From contig NZ_JACJPY010000031.1 of assembly GCF_014696345.1 (NCBI RefSeq), positions 1-48,997 of the forward strand: 48,997 nucleotides of DNA. Reading direction: 5' to 3'. The notes under the pieces were generated by a model. The model saw only the letters and a list, made by a program, of their open reading frames with translations, did not search any database and had not been told where the DNA came from. A program made the translations under genes and the position numbers. Source of the stretch: Pseudanabaena cinerea FACHB-1277. Lineage in GTDB: Bacteria > Cyanobacteriota > Cyanobacteriia > Pseudanabaenales > Pseudanabaenaceae. Below, in pieces: positions 24,799 to 33,336 of the stretch; position 1 is the first letter of the stretch; each line of letters begins with the position of its first letter.

Positions 24799-26052
24799 TT
24801 GAATTAAAGGATCGCTATCGTTGATGAGCAGTTCGTAACCACTGCGATCGCCGAGTTTTTCTAGTGCTAATAGGGATGCGTACTTGAGATCCCAAATTGG
24901 TGAATTGAGACAGGATCTAATGGCGGGAATGGCGCGTGGGTCGCCAATCTCAGCGAGGGCGATCGCTGCCCCAGCGCGGGATTTTTGGAATTGTGGTTGC
25001 TGATTGTGCAGGGCTTCGATAAGGAGGTCATAGGCGGGGGCGTGTTTTAGCCACCCCATCAGTTTGACCACATGGAAATGTGCGCCGTAGTCACTTTTGG
25101 CCTCCTGTTCGTAGGTGGCGAAGAGTGCCGCAGGTGCAGTTTCGCTATAGTTTGCAATAATTGTTTTGATTGCTAAATAGCAGCGTCCAAAGTCGGTTTC
25201 ATATAGTTCCCTTATTAAAAAGTCTAAATCTGGCAAGTTCTCATAGCTATGCACTAGAGATAGGGTTTGCGGATGATCGAGCAATGATTTTTCAAGGTGG
25301 GGTTGCACATCTGCAAAATTTAGTTCTCCTGATGCGATGCCTTCTTCTCCTAATAAACGGATACCGCGTAGCCGAAATACTAGGGATACTGGACATTGAG
25401 CAATGTCTGGAATCGCTGCATAATATTTGGCATCAATGAGATCTTGAATTGATAGGCGGCGGGCGATGACATTACGGCTTTGCAATAGGGTTGCCACTTG
25501 CCACATTTGCGAAAAGTCGCGTTTGAGGCGAGCGATCGCGGTGATGGCGGCACTGGCGATCGGTAGGCTCTCATTGTGGGTAAATTCGGCAATTTTGGCG
25601 ATCGCGGGTTGATAATCTAACTTGGCAAGGGTTTGAATGATTGTGCGATAGCTCTGACCATGCCGATCTAACAAATCCGTAATTTTCGCTAAAATTCCAA
25701 TATCTGTTGTCCCAATTTCGCCGATCGCCCACACTGCATTTTCGACTGTATAACAATCATCGTCTGATAGGCATTCACCCGCAATTTCTAAGAAATCCTT
25801 AGCCTGTAGTCTGCCTAGGGTTTCTACTGCCTTGCGCCTGACAATGCGGCTATCTAAGTCCTGAACCTCTTGCTTGACTACACGCATGAGTGCAGCAATA
25901 GAGTCAGTCGTATTAAAGTTAACTAAATGGGAAGCAGCGATGTAGCGGGAGTCGTCCTCACTTATTTCTGCCTGTGGCGTATCCAGAATGGCGATCGCCT
26001 GTTCTTCGGTTAAATTAAAAAAGCTATAAAAACGTTTATCCATAATTTGCAA
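24760..26052 (-). CDS. cpeY: CpeY-like phycobilin lyase subunit
   Basis: The 430-residue HEAT-repeat protein opens with DKRFYSFFNLTEEQAIAILD and the CpeY-like RYIAASHLVNFNTTDSI. It continues with RKAVETLGRLQAK, CLSDDDCYTVENAVWAIGEIG and SLVFRLRGIRLLGEEGI, blocks I associate with CpeY rather than with the shorter CpcE. CpeY with CpeZ attaches phycoerythrobilin to phycoerythrin alpha subunit Cys82 in other cyanobacteria. A fluorescent antenna role for this strain follows only if CpeA/CpeB are elsewhere in the genome. The gene precedes cpeZ on the same strand, with the minisatellite between. The last 13 residues are low complexity and come from the tandem repeat, so the normal C-terminus has been extended. 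Confidence 0.8.
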   Translation of the reverse strand: MQIMDKRFYSFFNLTEEQAIAILDTPQAEISEDDSRYIAASHLVNFNTTDSIAALMRVVKQEVQDLDSRIVRRKAVETLGRLQAKDFLEIAGECLSDDDCYTVENAVWAIGEIGTTDIGILAKITDLLDRHGQSYRTIIQTLAKLDYQPAIAKIAEFTHNESLPIASAAITAIARLKRDFSQMWQVATLLQSRNVIARRLSIQDLIDAKYYAAIPDIAQCPVSLVFRLRGIRLLGEEGIASGELNFADVQPHLEKSLLDHPQTLSLVHSYENLPDLDFLIRELYETDFGRCYLAIKTIIANYSETAPAALFATYEQEAKSDYGAHFHVVKLMGWLKHAPAYDLLIEALHNQQPQFQKSRAGAAIALAEIGDPRAIPAIRSCLNSPIWDLKYASLLALEKLGDRSGYELLINDSDPLIQAKAKSQKPKANS

Positions 26053-26404
26053 ATTATAGCAATCGATGATTATAGAATTGCATCAGACGTGATTGTTACG
26101 GCGCTTTGCACTCAAATCCAAATCAAGAAAAACTTTGAAAGCGTTGCAAAGCAACGCTTTCAAAGTTTTTCTTGTGGTTCGTAACAGCCATGTCAGACAA
26201 GATGTCTGACCCACAAAATTTAAAATCCCTGTAGCGCAGGCATCTTGCCTGCTGCCTGTCTACTGCCTGTCTACTTTATTCTGTGGGAAGTGACATAATT
26301 ACTTAGATATGTCGGTTTTTATTGTGTCTACGGCAAAATGAAAACTTAAAACCGTAGCAAGCATTGTTTATTGTTTTTACAGAATTTTTATACTTGCCAA
26401 TGCA
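26053..26404. other. Intergenic region upstream of cpeY and the phytol kinase family gene
   Basis: These 352 bases lie between divergent genes. They hold the 24-bp-stem hairpin listed separately, a smaller palindrome (GTCAGACAAGATGTCTGAC at 26192-26210) and a duplicated TGCCTGTCTAC at about 26253-26275. These are typical dispersed cyanobacterial repeats. No ORF is seen. Confidence 0.6.
26124..26174. repeat. 24-bp perfect hairpin in a divergent promoter region
   Basis: The stem 26124-26147 with 26151-26174, loop AAA, is a perfect 24-bp match. Just before it stands CTTTGCACTCAAATCCAAA, almost identical to the flank of the hairpin at 23172-23207. Apex GCAAAGC. Confidence 0.9.
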
Positions 26405-27106
26405 ATGAATTACTTAATTATTCAGACTACTATTTATAATGCTTATAATGACATTTCCCAGAGTGTCTCCCAAATTAGCGCTGTGGTGATTTGGTTGGGG
26501 TTAGTATTCCTGACATCGGCGATCTTGCGGCACTTTGGGCATGAGCCAGAATTAGTGCGAAAGGTGGTGCATATTGGGGCAGGCAATGTTTTGCCGATCG
26601 CTTGGTGGTTGCACGTACCCTTTGGGATTTGTCTTGCCGCAGGAATTTTATTTAGCGCGATCGCCCTTGCTTCTCATTACACCAATATTTTGCCAATGCT
26701 CAATGATGTGGGGCGCAAGACCTATGGTGTGTTTTACTATGCGCTCAGTATCACGATTTTAGTCGCCCTGTTTTGGGAGCAGCACCCGCAATATGTGGCG
26801 ATCGGCGTGATGGTGATGTCTTGGGGCGATGGCATGGCGGCACTAATTGGTAAGAGATTTGGGCGACATACCTTTGTGCATTTGGGCAACCAACGGAGCT
26901 TAGAGGGTTCTTTGGCGATGTTTGTAACGAGCATGGCGGTAATTGTGGCGATTTTGGGATTTAGTCAAGACTTGCAATGGCGAAATGTGATGATGTCTGT
27001 ACCTGTGGCAGCGATCGCGGCATTACTAGAGGCTTATTCCCCAGGGGGAACAGATAATTTGTCGGTTCCTTTGGTGAGTGCGGTTTTGAGTTATTTTCTG
27101 CAATAA
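26405..27106 (+). CDS. Phytol/diacylglycerol-kinase family membrane protein (VTE5-like)
   Basis: The 233-residue protein has about seven membrane segments. It contains the CTP-dependent polyprenol kinase family motifs: RHFGHEPELVRKVVHIGAGN, and SWGDGMAALIGKRFGRH with the Asp and Gly-Lys-Arg of the active-site loop, then QRSLEGSLAMFVTS. This family includes chloroplast phytol kinase (VTE5), which uses CTP to phosphorylate phytol for tocopherol and chlorophyll-tail recycling. It would act in thylakoid or plasma membranes. The alternative is a dolichol- or diacylglycerol-kinase-like role; sequence alone cannot separate them. An ABC-transporter permease gene starts 5 bases downstream and is probably cotranscribed, without an obvious functional link. 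Confidence 0.85.
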   Translation: MNYLIIQTTIYNAYNDISQSVSQISAVVIWLGLVFLTSAILRHFGHEPELVRKVVHIGAGNVLPIAWWLHVPFGICLAAGILFSAIALASHYTNILPMLNDVGRKTYGVFYYALSITILVALFWEQHPQYVAIGVMVMSWGDGMAALIGKRFGRHTFVHLGNQRSLEGSLAMFVTSMAVIVAILGFSQDLQWRNVMMSVPVAAIAALLEAYSPGGTDNLSVPLVSAVLSYFLQ

Positions 27107-27111
27107 ATAAA

Positions 27112-27987
27112 ATGAAACTTTTTAAATCAAAGCCTTACCAATCGAGTCTCACTCCAAACTTAGCTCAAAACCTCGTTCCAAGTATATTGTTTTTTGTTTT
27201 ACTCATTGCGATCGCCATCATCACCGTATTCCCTCTGCTCTGGCTAGTCAGCAACGCCTTCAAATCTCCCAGCGAAAATATATTTCAGTCAGTTCCGCAG
27301 CTATTGCCTAGCCAACCCACGATCGCCAACTTGGTTAAGGTTTGGCAAAACTCACGCTTTGATCTATACCTCTGGAATAGCTTTCTCGTTTCTAGCATTA
27401 CCGTAATTTTAAATTTATTATTCTGCTCTCTGGCGGCTTTTCCGCTTGCAAGAATGGATTTTAAAGGAAGGGAAGTTATCTTTTGGGCGATCGTTGGCAC
27501 AACCATGATTCCCTTTCAGATCACGATGATTCCCTTATATATTTTGGCGGTAAAGCTCAATCTCCAGAATACTTATGCAGGTTTAATCTTTCCCTATATT
27601 ATTTCTGCCTTTGGCATCTTCCTATTACGACAGGCATTTCAAACTGTCCCCAAAGAAATGGAAGAAGCTGCGCGAATTGATGGTTGTTCTAGTATCGGCA
27701 TTTGGTGGCATATCATGCTGCCATCGGCAAACCCAGCTTTGATTACCCTTGCAGTATTTACGTTTGTGGCAATGTGGGGAGACTTTCTCTGGCCATTGGT
27801 AATTGTGGATAAACCAGCACTATATACATTGCCCCGTGGAATAGCCAGTCTAGCCAGTGCCTTTTCAGAAGATTGGCGATTGATTGCCGCAGGTTCTGTT
27901 ATTTCGTTGTTACCTGTATTTATAGTTTTTATTTTTCTCCAACGATACATCATTCCCACAGAGTCAAGCTCAGGGGTAAAAGGATAA
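27112..27987 (+). CDS. Sugar ABC transporter permease (MalG/GgtD-like)
   Basis: The 291-residue inner-membrane permease has six predicted helices, the substrate-translocation region FGIFLLRQAFQTVPKEMEEAARIDG, and the EAA loop EEAARIDGCSSIGIWWHIMLP that contacts the ATPase. WPLVIVDKPALYTLPRGI is typical of the MalG/LacG class. It should import a sugar, perhaps glucosylglycerol/sucrose (GgtD type) or a maltodextrin, with MalF-, MalE- and MalK-type partners that are not in this window. It lies 5 bases behind the phytol kinase family gene, which is unusual since permeases generally sit with their partners. A terminator follows at 28021-28049. Confidence 0.85.
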   Translation: MKLFKSKPYQSSLTPNLAQNLVPSILFFVLLIAIAIITVFPLLWLVSNAFKSPSENIFQSVPQLLPSQPTIANLVKVWQNSRFDLYLWNSFLVSSITVILNLLFCSLAAFPLARMDFKGREVIFWAIVGTTMIPFQITMIPLYILAVKLNLQNTYAGLIFPYIISAFGIFLLRQAFQTVPKEMEEAARIDGCSSIGIWWHIMLPSANPALITLAVFTFVAMWGDFLWPLVIVDKPALYTLPRGIASLASAFSEDWRLIAAGSVISLLPVFIVFIFLQRYIIPTESSSGVKG

Positions 27988-28020
27988 GTAGATCAGCATA
28001 TTAAACCCTAAAACCAGGGA

Positions 28021-28049
28021 TTGTTCCGCCCGCTACGCGGGCGGAACAA
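28021..28049. terminator. Bidirectional terminator
   Basis: A perfect 13-bp stem (TTGTTCCGCCCGC), loop TAC, between convergent genes. Confidence 0.8.
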
Positions 28050-28088
28050 TCTCTTCGGTTTTGAGTTTATTTTTGAATCAACAGACTA

Positions 28089-30782
28089 TTAGCGTTCTAA
28101 TAGCCAAGCTTCGGTGGCAATTCCTAATTTGCTAGCAGTATCAATTAATTGATGCAGTTCCAAATTAGAAATAGCCTCACAGAGATTGACCTCAATGTGA
28201 ATCGGTTGCTTTTGTACCGATTCTAAATCGAGAATCTGTCTCGCTAATACGCATTGGGGGGCAATGCGGTTGGATAGATAATTTAAGAATGCTTCTTGGC
28301 AGAGGCTGAGATTTAGCTTGAGATGGAGGCGATCGCTGATGGCGATCGCTTGCTCAATTTGATTGAGATAATCAAATAAAGACATTTCGCTAATATTGGC
28401 AATTGCCGAAAGACCGTGAATTTGCCTGAGAATAAATCTTTCGAGGATTTGGGCATCTTCAACATGGACAAACTTACAGCCCAGATTGAGCGCTTCGATC
28501 GCCACTGCTTCGAGTCCAACATTGGGTAGCGTGCCGCCCGTTTCCAAGGCTTCTAATGCTTCCGTAAGACGGTTATTTAACACGATATCGGCAGCAACTT
28601 GCAGTTCTGGCGGCACGGGCAGATCATCACGCCTAAAGGAGATCAGAATGCCATAGTTATCGCGATAGACCTGTTCATAAAGCTGATCGAGGCGGGTGAG
28701 GGTCTCATCGGCAAGGATTCGCAAAATCCGATGACGCTCTTCGGCAAAGAGATGATGCAGACCAAACTGCTCGCCACTAAAATTACTTGCCATCGCCAAA
28801 ATTACGGCGGCGGTATTCGCTTGTTTCAGGGTCTTGAATAGGGTTGCTTTGATCTCTTCATATTCGCGCCGCCCTGTGAAGGGCTGAATGCAGCAATGGA
28901 AGTCATCGCCACCAAGGTGCAGCACGGCGAAGATGTAGCTCACGGTTTCTTGGGTAATCCTTGATGTGAGATAGATCTGCCCGATCGCTAAGGACATGGA
29001 GCCAATGCGTTGCAGTTGATAGTCCTGCTGTTGGATTTGATAACAATAAATTTGTTGCGATCGCCCATAGTCGCCCAATGTCGAACTAAGGGCATATTGG
29101 GCAGCAACTTGGGCAAGGCTAATGCGATTAGTGACAACCTGTTCGCGATAGACCCCAGCGCCATCCTTAAATTCGATCAGGTTGCTAGGAGCCTTTGCCA
29201 TGCGTTGAATAAATTCATCCTCAAGCAACACCCCAGCCACATCTGCCGCCAGTTCGATCGCCCTTGCGGCATAGCGCAAAATCTGCACCGTTTCAGGGCG
29301 TGACAATTCTTCAAAAAACCAACCGCAACTAGTAAACATCAGCAATGCATGGCGCTGCATTTCCAATAGCCGCAAAGCATCAACCCTTTGACTAGAGTTG
29401 GTGATTCTGTTGCCCGATTGCTGCTCAAAGAAGCGTTCTAAAGCGGCTTCGAGTTGTCCATCATCATTACGCAACGAATGTTGCAGGACTTCAATATAGC
29501 GATCGCGTGCCTCCCAAGGATCATTAAAATATTTGCGCCCAATATCCACATAGATCGTGGCAAGGCGATCACGCAACCAATTCAAGCTGTCGCGCAATGG
29601 TCGCCGCCATAATTGCTGATACTTAGAGCCTTCGCCGCCACAGCCACAACCACCCTGCCAGCGATCGACACCGTGGGCGCAACTCCAAGCCGTCACCGAC
29701 TTGAGGGATACTTCCCATGTGGGCGGAAATAGGCTGAGGTAATGGGCATAATTGGTCACTGTCCAGCCGCGCTTAGGAAATTCTTCAACAAAGGCATAGG
29801 AAAGCGTCTTTTCAGTGAAATGCTTATGATGCCCGAAGGTTTCGCCATCGGTGGCAACGGATACTAGCTGATGCTGCCGATGATCATGCTTAACGGCTTG
29901 GCTAAGGCGTTTAGCAAAATTATGGGAACTACCCAATAGATCGCCAAAGCCCATATCACGGGAAATGGGACCGTCATAGAAAAACACATCGATGTAAGCA
30001 TCGGTATCTGGCGGCAAATGGAACTGGCTGAGTTCAAGATCCTTACTGAGGCTATGGCGCTCATCTGTGACCGACGGCGATTCTTGACGGCGCAAATAGC
30101 AGCGATAGGCACGATTGGGATCGATTTGTGCGCCACTGACATCCTGCCATGCGGGGTGAGGATTGTCAGCAGTGGCGATCGGGCGACAGCGCCGAGCCTG
30201 TGAAGGAGCAAGAATAATAAATTTAATACCTTCTATCGCCAGCGCCTCAAGGGTTTCATAGTCCACCGCCGTTTCCGCCAGCCACATTCCTTCAGGTTCG
30301 CGTCCAAACCGTGACTTAAAATCTGCCTTGCCCCAACGGATTTGGGTGATTTTGTCGCGCCAGTTGGCGAGGGGCATGATGATGTGGTTGTAGACCTGCG
30401 CGATCGCATTGCCGTGACCATTGAGGCGATCGGCACTACGTTTGTCCGCATCGAGAATTGCTTGATAGGTGTCGCGATCGTGATATTCCATCCATGAGAG
30501 TAGGGTGGGTCCCATGTTGAAACTCATGTACTCATAGTTATTGACAATCTTGACGATTTTGCCATCATGACGCTCAATCCGCGAAAAGGCATTGGGGCGG
30601 TAGCATTCATGGTGAATTCGGGCATTCCAATCATGGAAAGGAGCGGCGCTCTCCTGACGCTCGATCGCATTAAGATATGGATTTTCACGGGGCGGCTGAT
30701 AAAAATGCCCGTGAATGATCATATAAATTCCTGAAGTGGTGGCATTCTTGACGGGCGCAGAAACAGGAGCAGCAACAGTCAC
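28089..30782 (-). CDS. GH57 family glycoside hydrolase with DUF3536
   Basis: The 897-residue protein starts with MIIHGHFYQPPRENPYLNAI, the GH57 first His motif, and contains GMWLAETAVDYETLEALA near residue 170, which carries the catalytic nucleophile Glu of the family. The next blocks include VATDGETFGHHKHFTEKTLSYAFVEEF. The C-terminal 500 residues contain the DUF3536 signature (FSGEQFGLHHLFAEERHRIL). Members of GH57 remodel alpha-glucans (4-alpha-glucanotransferase, amylopullulanase, or branching enzyme activities); the exact one is not clear here. DUF3536 is common in cyanobacteria and not biochemically well described. It acts in the cytoplasm, since no signal peptide is seen. Single gene. 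Confidence 0.85.
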   Translation of the reverse strand: MTVAAPVSAPVKNATTSGIYMIIHGHFYQPPRENPYLNAIERQESAAPFHDWNARIHHECYRPNAFSRIERHDGKIVKIVNNYEYMSFNMGPTLLSWMEYHDRDTYQAILDADKRSADRLNGHGNAIAQVYNHIIMPLANWRDKITQIRWGKADFKSRFGREPEGMWLAETAVDYETLEALAIEGIKFIILAPSQARRCRPIATADNPHPAWQDVSGAQIDPNRAYRCYLRRQESPSVTDERHSLSKDLELSQFHLPPDTDAYIDVFFYDGPISRDMGFGDLLGSSHNFAKRLSQAVKHDHRQHQLVSVATDGETFGHHKHFTEKTLSYAFVEEFPKRGWTVTNYAHYLSLFPPTWEVSLKSVTAWSCAHGVDRWQGGCGCGGEGSKYQQLWRRPLRDSLNWLRDRLATIYVDIGRKYFNDPWEARDRYIEVLQHSLRNDDGQLEAALERFFEQQSGNRITNSSQRVDALRLLEMQRHALLMFTSCGWFFEELSRPETVQILRYAARAIELAADVAGVLLEDEFIQRMAKAPSNLIEFKDGAGVYREQVVTNRISLAQVAAQYALSSTLGDYGRSQQIYCYQIQQQDYQLQRIGSMSLAIGQIYLTSRITQETVSYIFAVLHLGGDDFHCCIQPFTGRREYEEIKATLFKTLKQANTAAVILAMASNFSGEQFGLHHLFAEERHRILRILADETLTRLDQLYEQVYRDNYGILISFRRDDLPVPPELQVAADIVLNNRLTEALEALETGGTLPNVGLEAVAIEALNLGCKFVHVEDAQILERFILRQIHGLSAIANISEMSLFDYLNQIEQAIAISDRLHLKLNLSLCQEAFLNYLSNRIAPQCVLARQILDLESVQKQPIHIEVNLCEAISNLELHQLIDTASKLGIATEAWLLER

Positions 30783-31325
30783 GCGAATTTTCCCTATATA
30801 AGCAAGTGTTAGAACCTATATTGGCAGATCTTTTTAGTGATTCGCAAGTAAATATAGAAAGTTTTAACTGTGTGAGTGGGAAGTCTCGCACCCTATTACA
30901 GTCTGAATTGGGGTCAAAATATTTGACTGTTAAACCTGTTAAAGCCTGTAGTTCAGTTTTCTCATCGCCACTTTGCCCCAAGGCGATCGCCTAGAAAATC
31001 AAAGTGTTATTATCAGGTTAATTGGCTCAGGATATTTGTTATGCGTATTTTATAAACTCTATCGTTCAGCAAGCCAGAATTAGAGTCTTGGGGGATAGCT
31101 GATTGGGATCAAACCCTAGCAAAAGATCCCGACTTTCGCAGTAGATGTAAGGCAATATACCGCCCGTTTTATCAGGCGACTTGACTCTGAGTTAGTTAAA
31201 CAAAAATGCCCAAAATTTCGCAATTTTTTTATTAGTCTGACACGATAAATATTTTATTTCACTTTTGACCTGCTGAATGTAGGATTGAGCGGATACGCTG
31301 GATCTTCGCATATCCTGATAGCGAG
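30783..31325. other. 543-base region between GH57 and iscS-like genes
   Basis: This is the upstream side of the GH57 gene (divergent from it) and the downstream side of the iscS-like gene. No complete gene is found. A plus-strand open stretch near 31067-31190 reads SWGIADWDQTLAKDPDFRSR and onward without a start codon, and looks like a worn gene remnant of unknown kind. The rest includes an AT-rich part near 31200-31260 and no strong hairpin. Confidence 0.4.
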
Positions 31326-32483
31326 TCAACTCCATCGCCAGCTATGCACTGCTGCAATCAAGATATTTGCTGCCCTCTCAATTTCGGCATCGGTTGTGAA
31401 TTTGCCGATGCTAATTCGTAAGGCTCCTTCAATAAGATGTGTGGGTAGGTTAATGGCTTGCAAAACATGAGAAGCAGCCTCAACACCTGATGAACAAGCT
31501 GAACCTGTGGCGATCGCCAGTTGATCGCGAATTCTAGCAATGATTGCCTTATTGGGAATATTGGGGATAGAAATATGGAGGTTTCCCGCCAGTCGGTTCA
31601 GGCGATCGCCATTGATCGTTAGATCAGGAATACTCTCTAGTAACAAAGATTGCAGGCGATCGCGCTTGATGGCAATTTCATGTTCATCTTGTTCCATTTC
31701 TAGCTGACGCAAGCGGCAAGCCTCTCCCAGTCCCGCAATTCCCGCAACATTGAGCGTTCCTGCCCTGATTCCCTTTTGCTGTCCACCTCCATAAATTAAT
31801 GGTTCTAGCCGATAGCCTTTACGCAAAATTAAGGCTCCAATGCCTTTAGGGGCATACATTTTATGTCCTGATAGTGCCAAATAGCTAATGCCCCAATCGC
31901 GAAAGTTAATGGGGATTTTGCCAACGGCTTGGGTGGCATCGCAAAGAAAGGGGATGTTATATTTTTGGGCGATCGTCCCGATTTCTTGAACAGGGTAAAT
32001 AGTGCCGATCTCATTATTGGCTGCCATCACACAAATTAAATCTATGCCTTGAGAGCAATTTGTTTCTAAATGTTCGAGGTCTAGTTTGCCTTGGCGATCG
32101 ATTTTTAAAAGGAGCATCTCGGCAATTCCCTTTTTTACTAGGGCATCACAAGTATCAAGAACAGCTTTGTGTTCTATGGGTAATACTGCAATTTTTAGCT
32201 TATGGGTGCTAGGTGATTTTGGGGTTAATCCTTGCAGCACTAGATTAATGCTTTCGGTCGCACCCGATGTAAAAATTACTTCTCTAGGTACGGCTCCAAT
32301 TAAATCAGCGACTTGTTTGGCGGCTTGTTTGACTGCGCGATCGGCTTTGTCTCCATAGGCATGGTCAATGCTGCTGGCATTGCCAAATTCTGTCAGCATA
32401 TATTCCATGACTACGGAAGCGACACGCGGATCAACGGGGGTGGTGGCATGGTAATCAAGGTAAATGGGGCGATCGCTTTGCAT
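31326..32483 (-). CDS. Cysteine desulfurase (IscS/NifS/DndA family)
   Basis: The 385-residue PLP enzyme removes sulfur from cysteine and carries it as a persulfide on an active-site cysteine. The start IYLDYHATTPVDPRV matches the class. TSGATESINLVLQG, HKAVLDTCDALVKKG and the PLP-lysine segment ALSGHKMYAPKGIGAL are followed by GIRAGTLNVAGIAGLGEAC. The catalytic loop ATGSACSSGVEAASHVL carries the persulfide cysteine. It could serve iron-sulfur biogenesis, thiolation of tRNA, or, as DndA does, DNA phosphorothioation. I cannot assign it. It is the last minus-strand gene beyond the defence operon, and its 5' end is duplicated at 33269-33317, flanking the HEPN/MNT cassette. Confidence 0.9.
   Translation of the reverse strand: MQSDRPIYLDYHATTPVDPRVASVVMEYMLTEFGNASSIDHAYGDKADRAVKQAAKQVADLIGAVPREVIFTSGATESINLVLQGLTPKSPSTHKLKIAVLPIEHKAVLDTCDALVKKGIAEMLLLKIDRQGKLDLEHLETNCSQGIDLICVMAANNEIGTIYPVQEIGTIAQKYNIPFLCDATQAVGKIPINFRDWGISYLALSGHKMYAPKGIGALILRKGYRLEPLIYGGGQQKGIRAGTLNVAGIAGLGEACRLRQLEMEQDEHEIAIKRDRLQSLLLESIPDLTINGDRLNRLAGNLHISIPNIPNKAIIARIRDQLAIATGSACSSGVEAASHVLQAINLPTHLIEGALRISIGKFTTDAEIERAANILIAAVHSWRWS
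32428..32478. repeat. 5' end of iscS-like gene, original copy of the flanking repeat
   Basis: The 51-base stretch, coding for IYLDYHATTPVDP, has a degenerate same-orientation copy at 33269-33317 on the other side of the HEPN/MNT cassette. Confidence 0.75.
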
Positions 32484-32524
32484 ATTTTGAGATTTATTGT
32501 GTCAAGGTTTGAATCTGGCGATCG

Positions 32525-32914
32525 CTAGTCTTGTGCTAAAACTTTCGTGATTGAGTCCAACAGATCCCTCACTTGAGGTAGCAAAGGCGAAATCTCTGAC
32601 TCTTCAAAGTACACAAAGTCGCCATAATCTGCTTCTTGACGACTTTCAAATAAATCGTTGTAAAGTCTTGCTTGATCTTTAGAAATAATGCCAGTCCTTA
32701 CATAGTCTTTGTTAAAAATGCCGCGAACGCCTGTATGTTTTGGAGACGATAGATTGTCTTTGAGTAATAAAGCTGATACTGCATAAAAACAACTATAATA
32801 TAAGCGATTAACGCAACTATTCCATCCTCCTGATTCTGCAAGGGTTAGAGCGTCATGGTAGGCTTCTTCGGCTCGTTCTAGACGATATTGAACTGCTTCA
32901 TTGGGAATGTTCAT
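32525..32914 (-). CDS. HEPN-domain protein (toxin of a HEPN/MNT pair)
   Basis: The 129-residue HEPN-fold protein (RLERAEEAYHDALTLAE, NRLYYSCFYAVSALLLKDN, HTGVRGIFNKDYVRTGIIS, LYNDLFESRQEADYGDF) fits the superfamily found with MNT nucleotidyltransferases in toxin-antitoxin modules. HEPN partners often are ribonucleases or targets of MNT nucleotidylation. The family's usual R-x4-6-H catalytic motif is not obvious; the candidate is the RQEADYGDF region, which lacks the final His, so nuclease activity is doubtful. It starts 5 bases downstream of the MNT gene, its natural partner. The pair lies between the BrxL-like gene and the iscS-like gene. Confidence 0.8.
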   Translation of the reverse strand: MNIPNEAVQYRLERAEEAYHDALTLAESGGWNSCVNRLYYSCFYAVSALLLKDNLSSPKHTGVRGIFNKDYVRTGIISKDQARLYNDLFESRQEADYGDFVYFEESEISPLLPQVRDLLDSITKVLAQD

Positions 32915-32919
32915 GTTAA

Positions 32920-33246
32920 TTACAAGAGGATTGCTTCTTTTTCTATGGATTTAGAGAATGGTGTTTGTTGAAATCTCGGTGTGTTCCATTCTTGACGGCT
33001 GCGGATGATTGAACAAATTACTTCTCCTGTTTCCCATTCAATTTCGTAGATTTGATGGCGTAGGCGATCGCGTCGAGACGGATTGACGACTCCATCAACT
33101 AATATTAAGATATCCCAGTCTGAGTCTGGTCTTGCGTTAGCACGGGCGCGGGAACCATAGAGAAATATTTGGGCGGTTGGCTCGATCTCATACACAATCT
33201 CTTTGATGCGTTGAAGTAATACTTTGCTTTCCATAGTTGTAATCAT
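32920..33246 (-). CDS. MNT nucleotidyltransferase (antitoxin of a HEPN/MNT pair)
   Basis: The core has the minimal nucleotidyltransferase signature IFLYGSRARANARPDSDWDI, that is GSxRxR-x(8)-SDxD, with metal-binding Asp residues. MNTs in such pairs add AMP to the HEPN partner and act as antitoxin. The open frame extends to 33336, but those extra codons read IYLDYHVTIPLDP, a fossil of the iscS start rather than MNT sequence. I choose the ATG at 33246 (MITTMESKVLLQRIKE), with 33234 as an alternative. It is followed 5 bases later by HEPN. The repeat-derived frame shows that the fragment upstream is a duplicated piece. Confidence 0.8.
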   Translation of the reverse strand: MITTMESKVLLQRIKEIVYEIEPTAQIFLYGSRARANARPDSDWDILILVDGVVNPSRRDRLRHQIYEIEWETGEVICSIIRSRQEWNTPRFQQTPFSKSIEKEAILL

Positions 33247-33268
33247 TGTATCAAGGCTTGAAAGTGAC

Positions 33269-33317
33269 GGATCTAGGGGTATGGTGACGTGGTAATCAAG
33301 ATAAATGGCGATCGCTT
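33269..33317. repeat. Degenerate copy of the iscS 5' end (flanks HEPN/MNT)
   Basis: Reading the minus strand gives AIYLDYHVTIPLDPS against PIYLDYHATTPVDPR of the cysteine desulfurase. Over the 39 bases after the HIP1 octamer I count 7 mismatches (about 82 % identity). The two copies are about 840 bases apart in the same orientation. Confidence 0.8.
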
Positions 33318-33336
33318 GTGATGCGTTGGGATGCAT

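Noticed and set aside
31067-31190. A plus-strand gene reading SWGIADWDQTLAKDPDFRSR
   Set aside because: No start codon and no recognisable family; mentioned only as a possible remnant.
31326-32483. Calling the cysteine desulfurase DndA and the locus a Dnd system
   Set aside because: DndB, DndC, DndD and DndE are all absent; the IscS family cannot be subdivided by eye.
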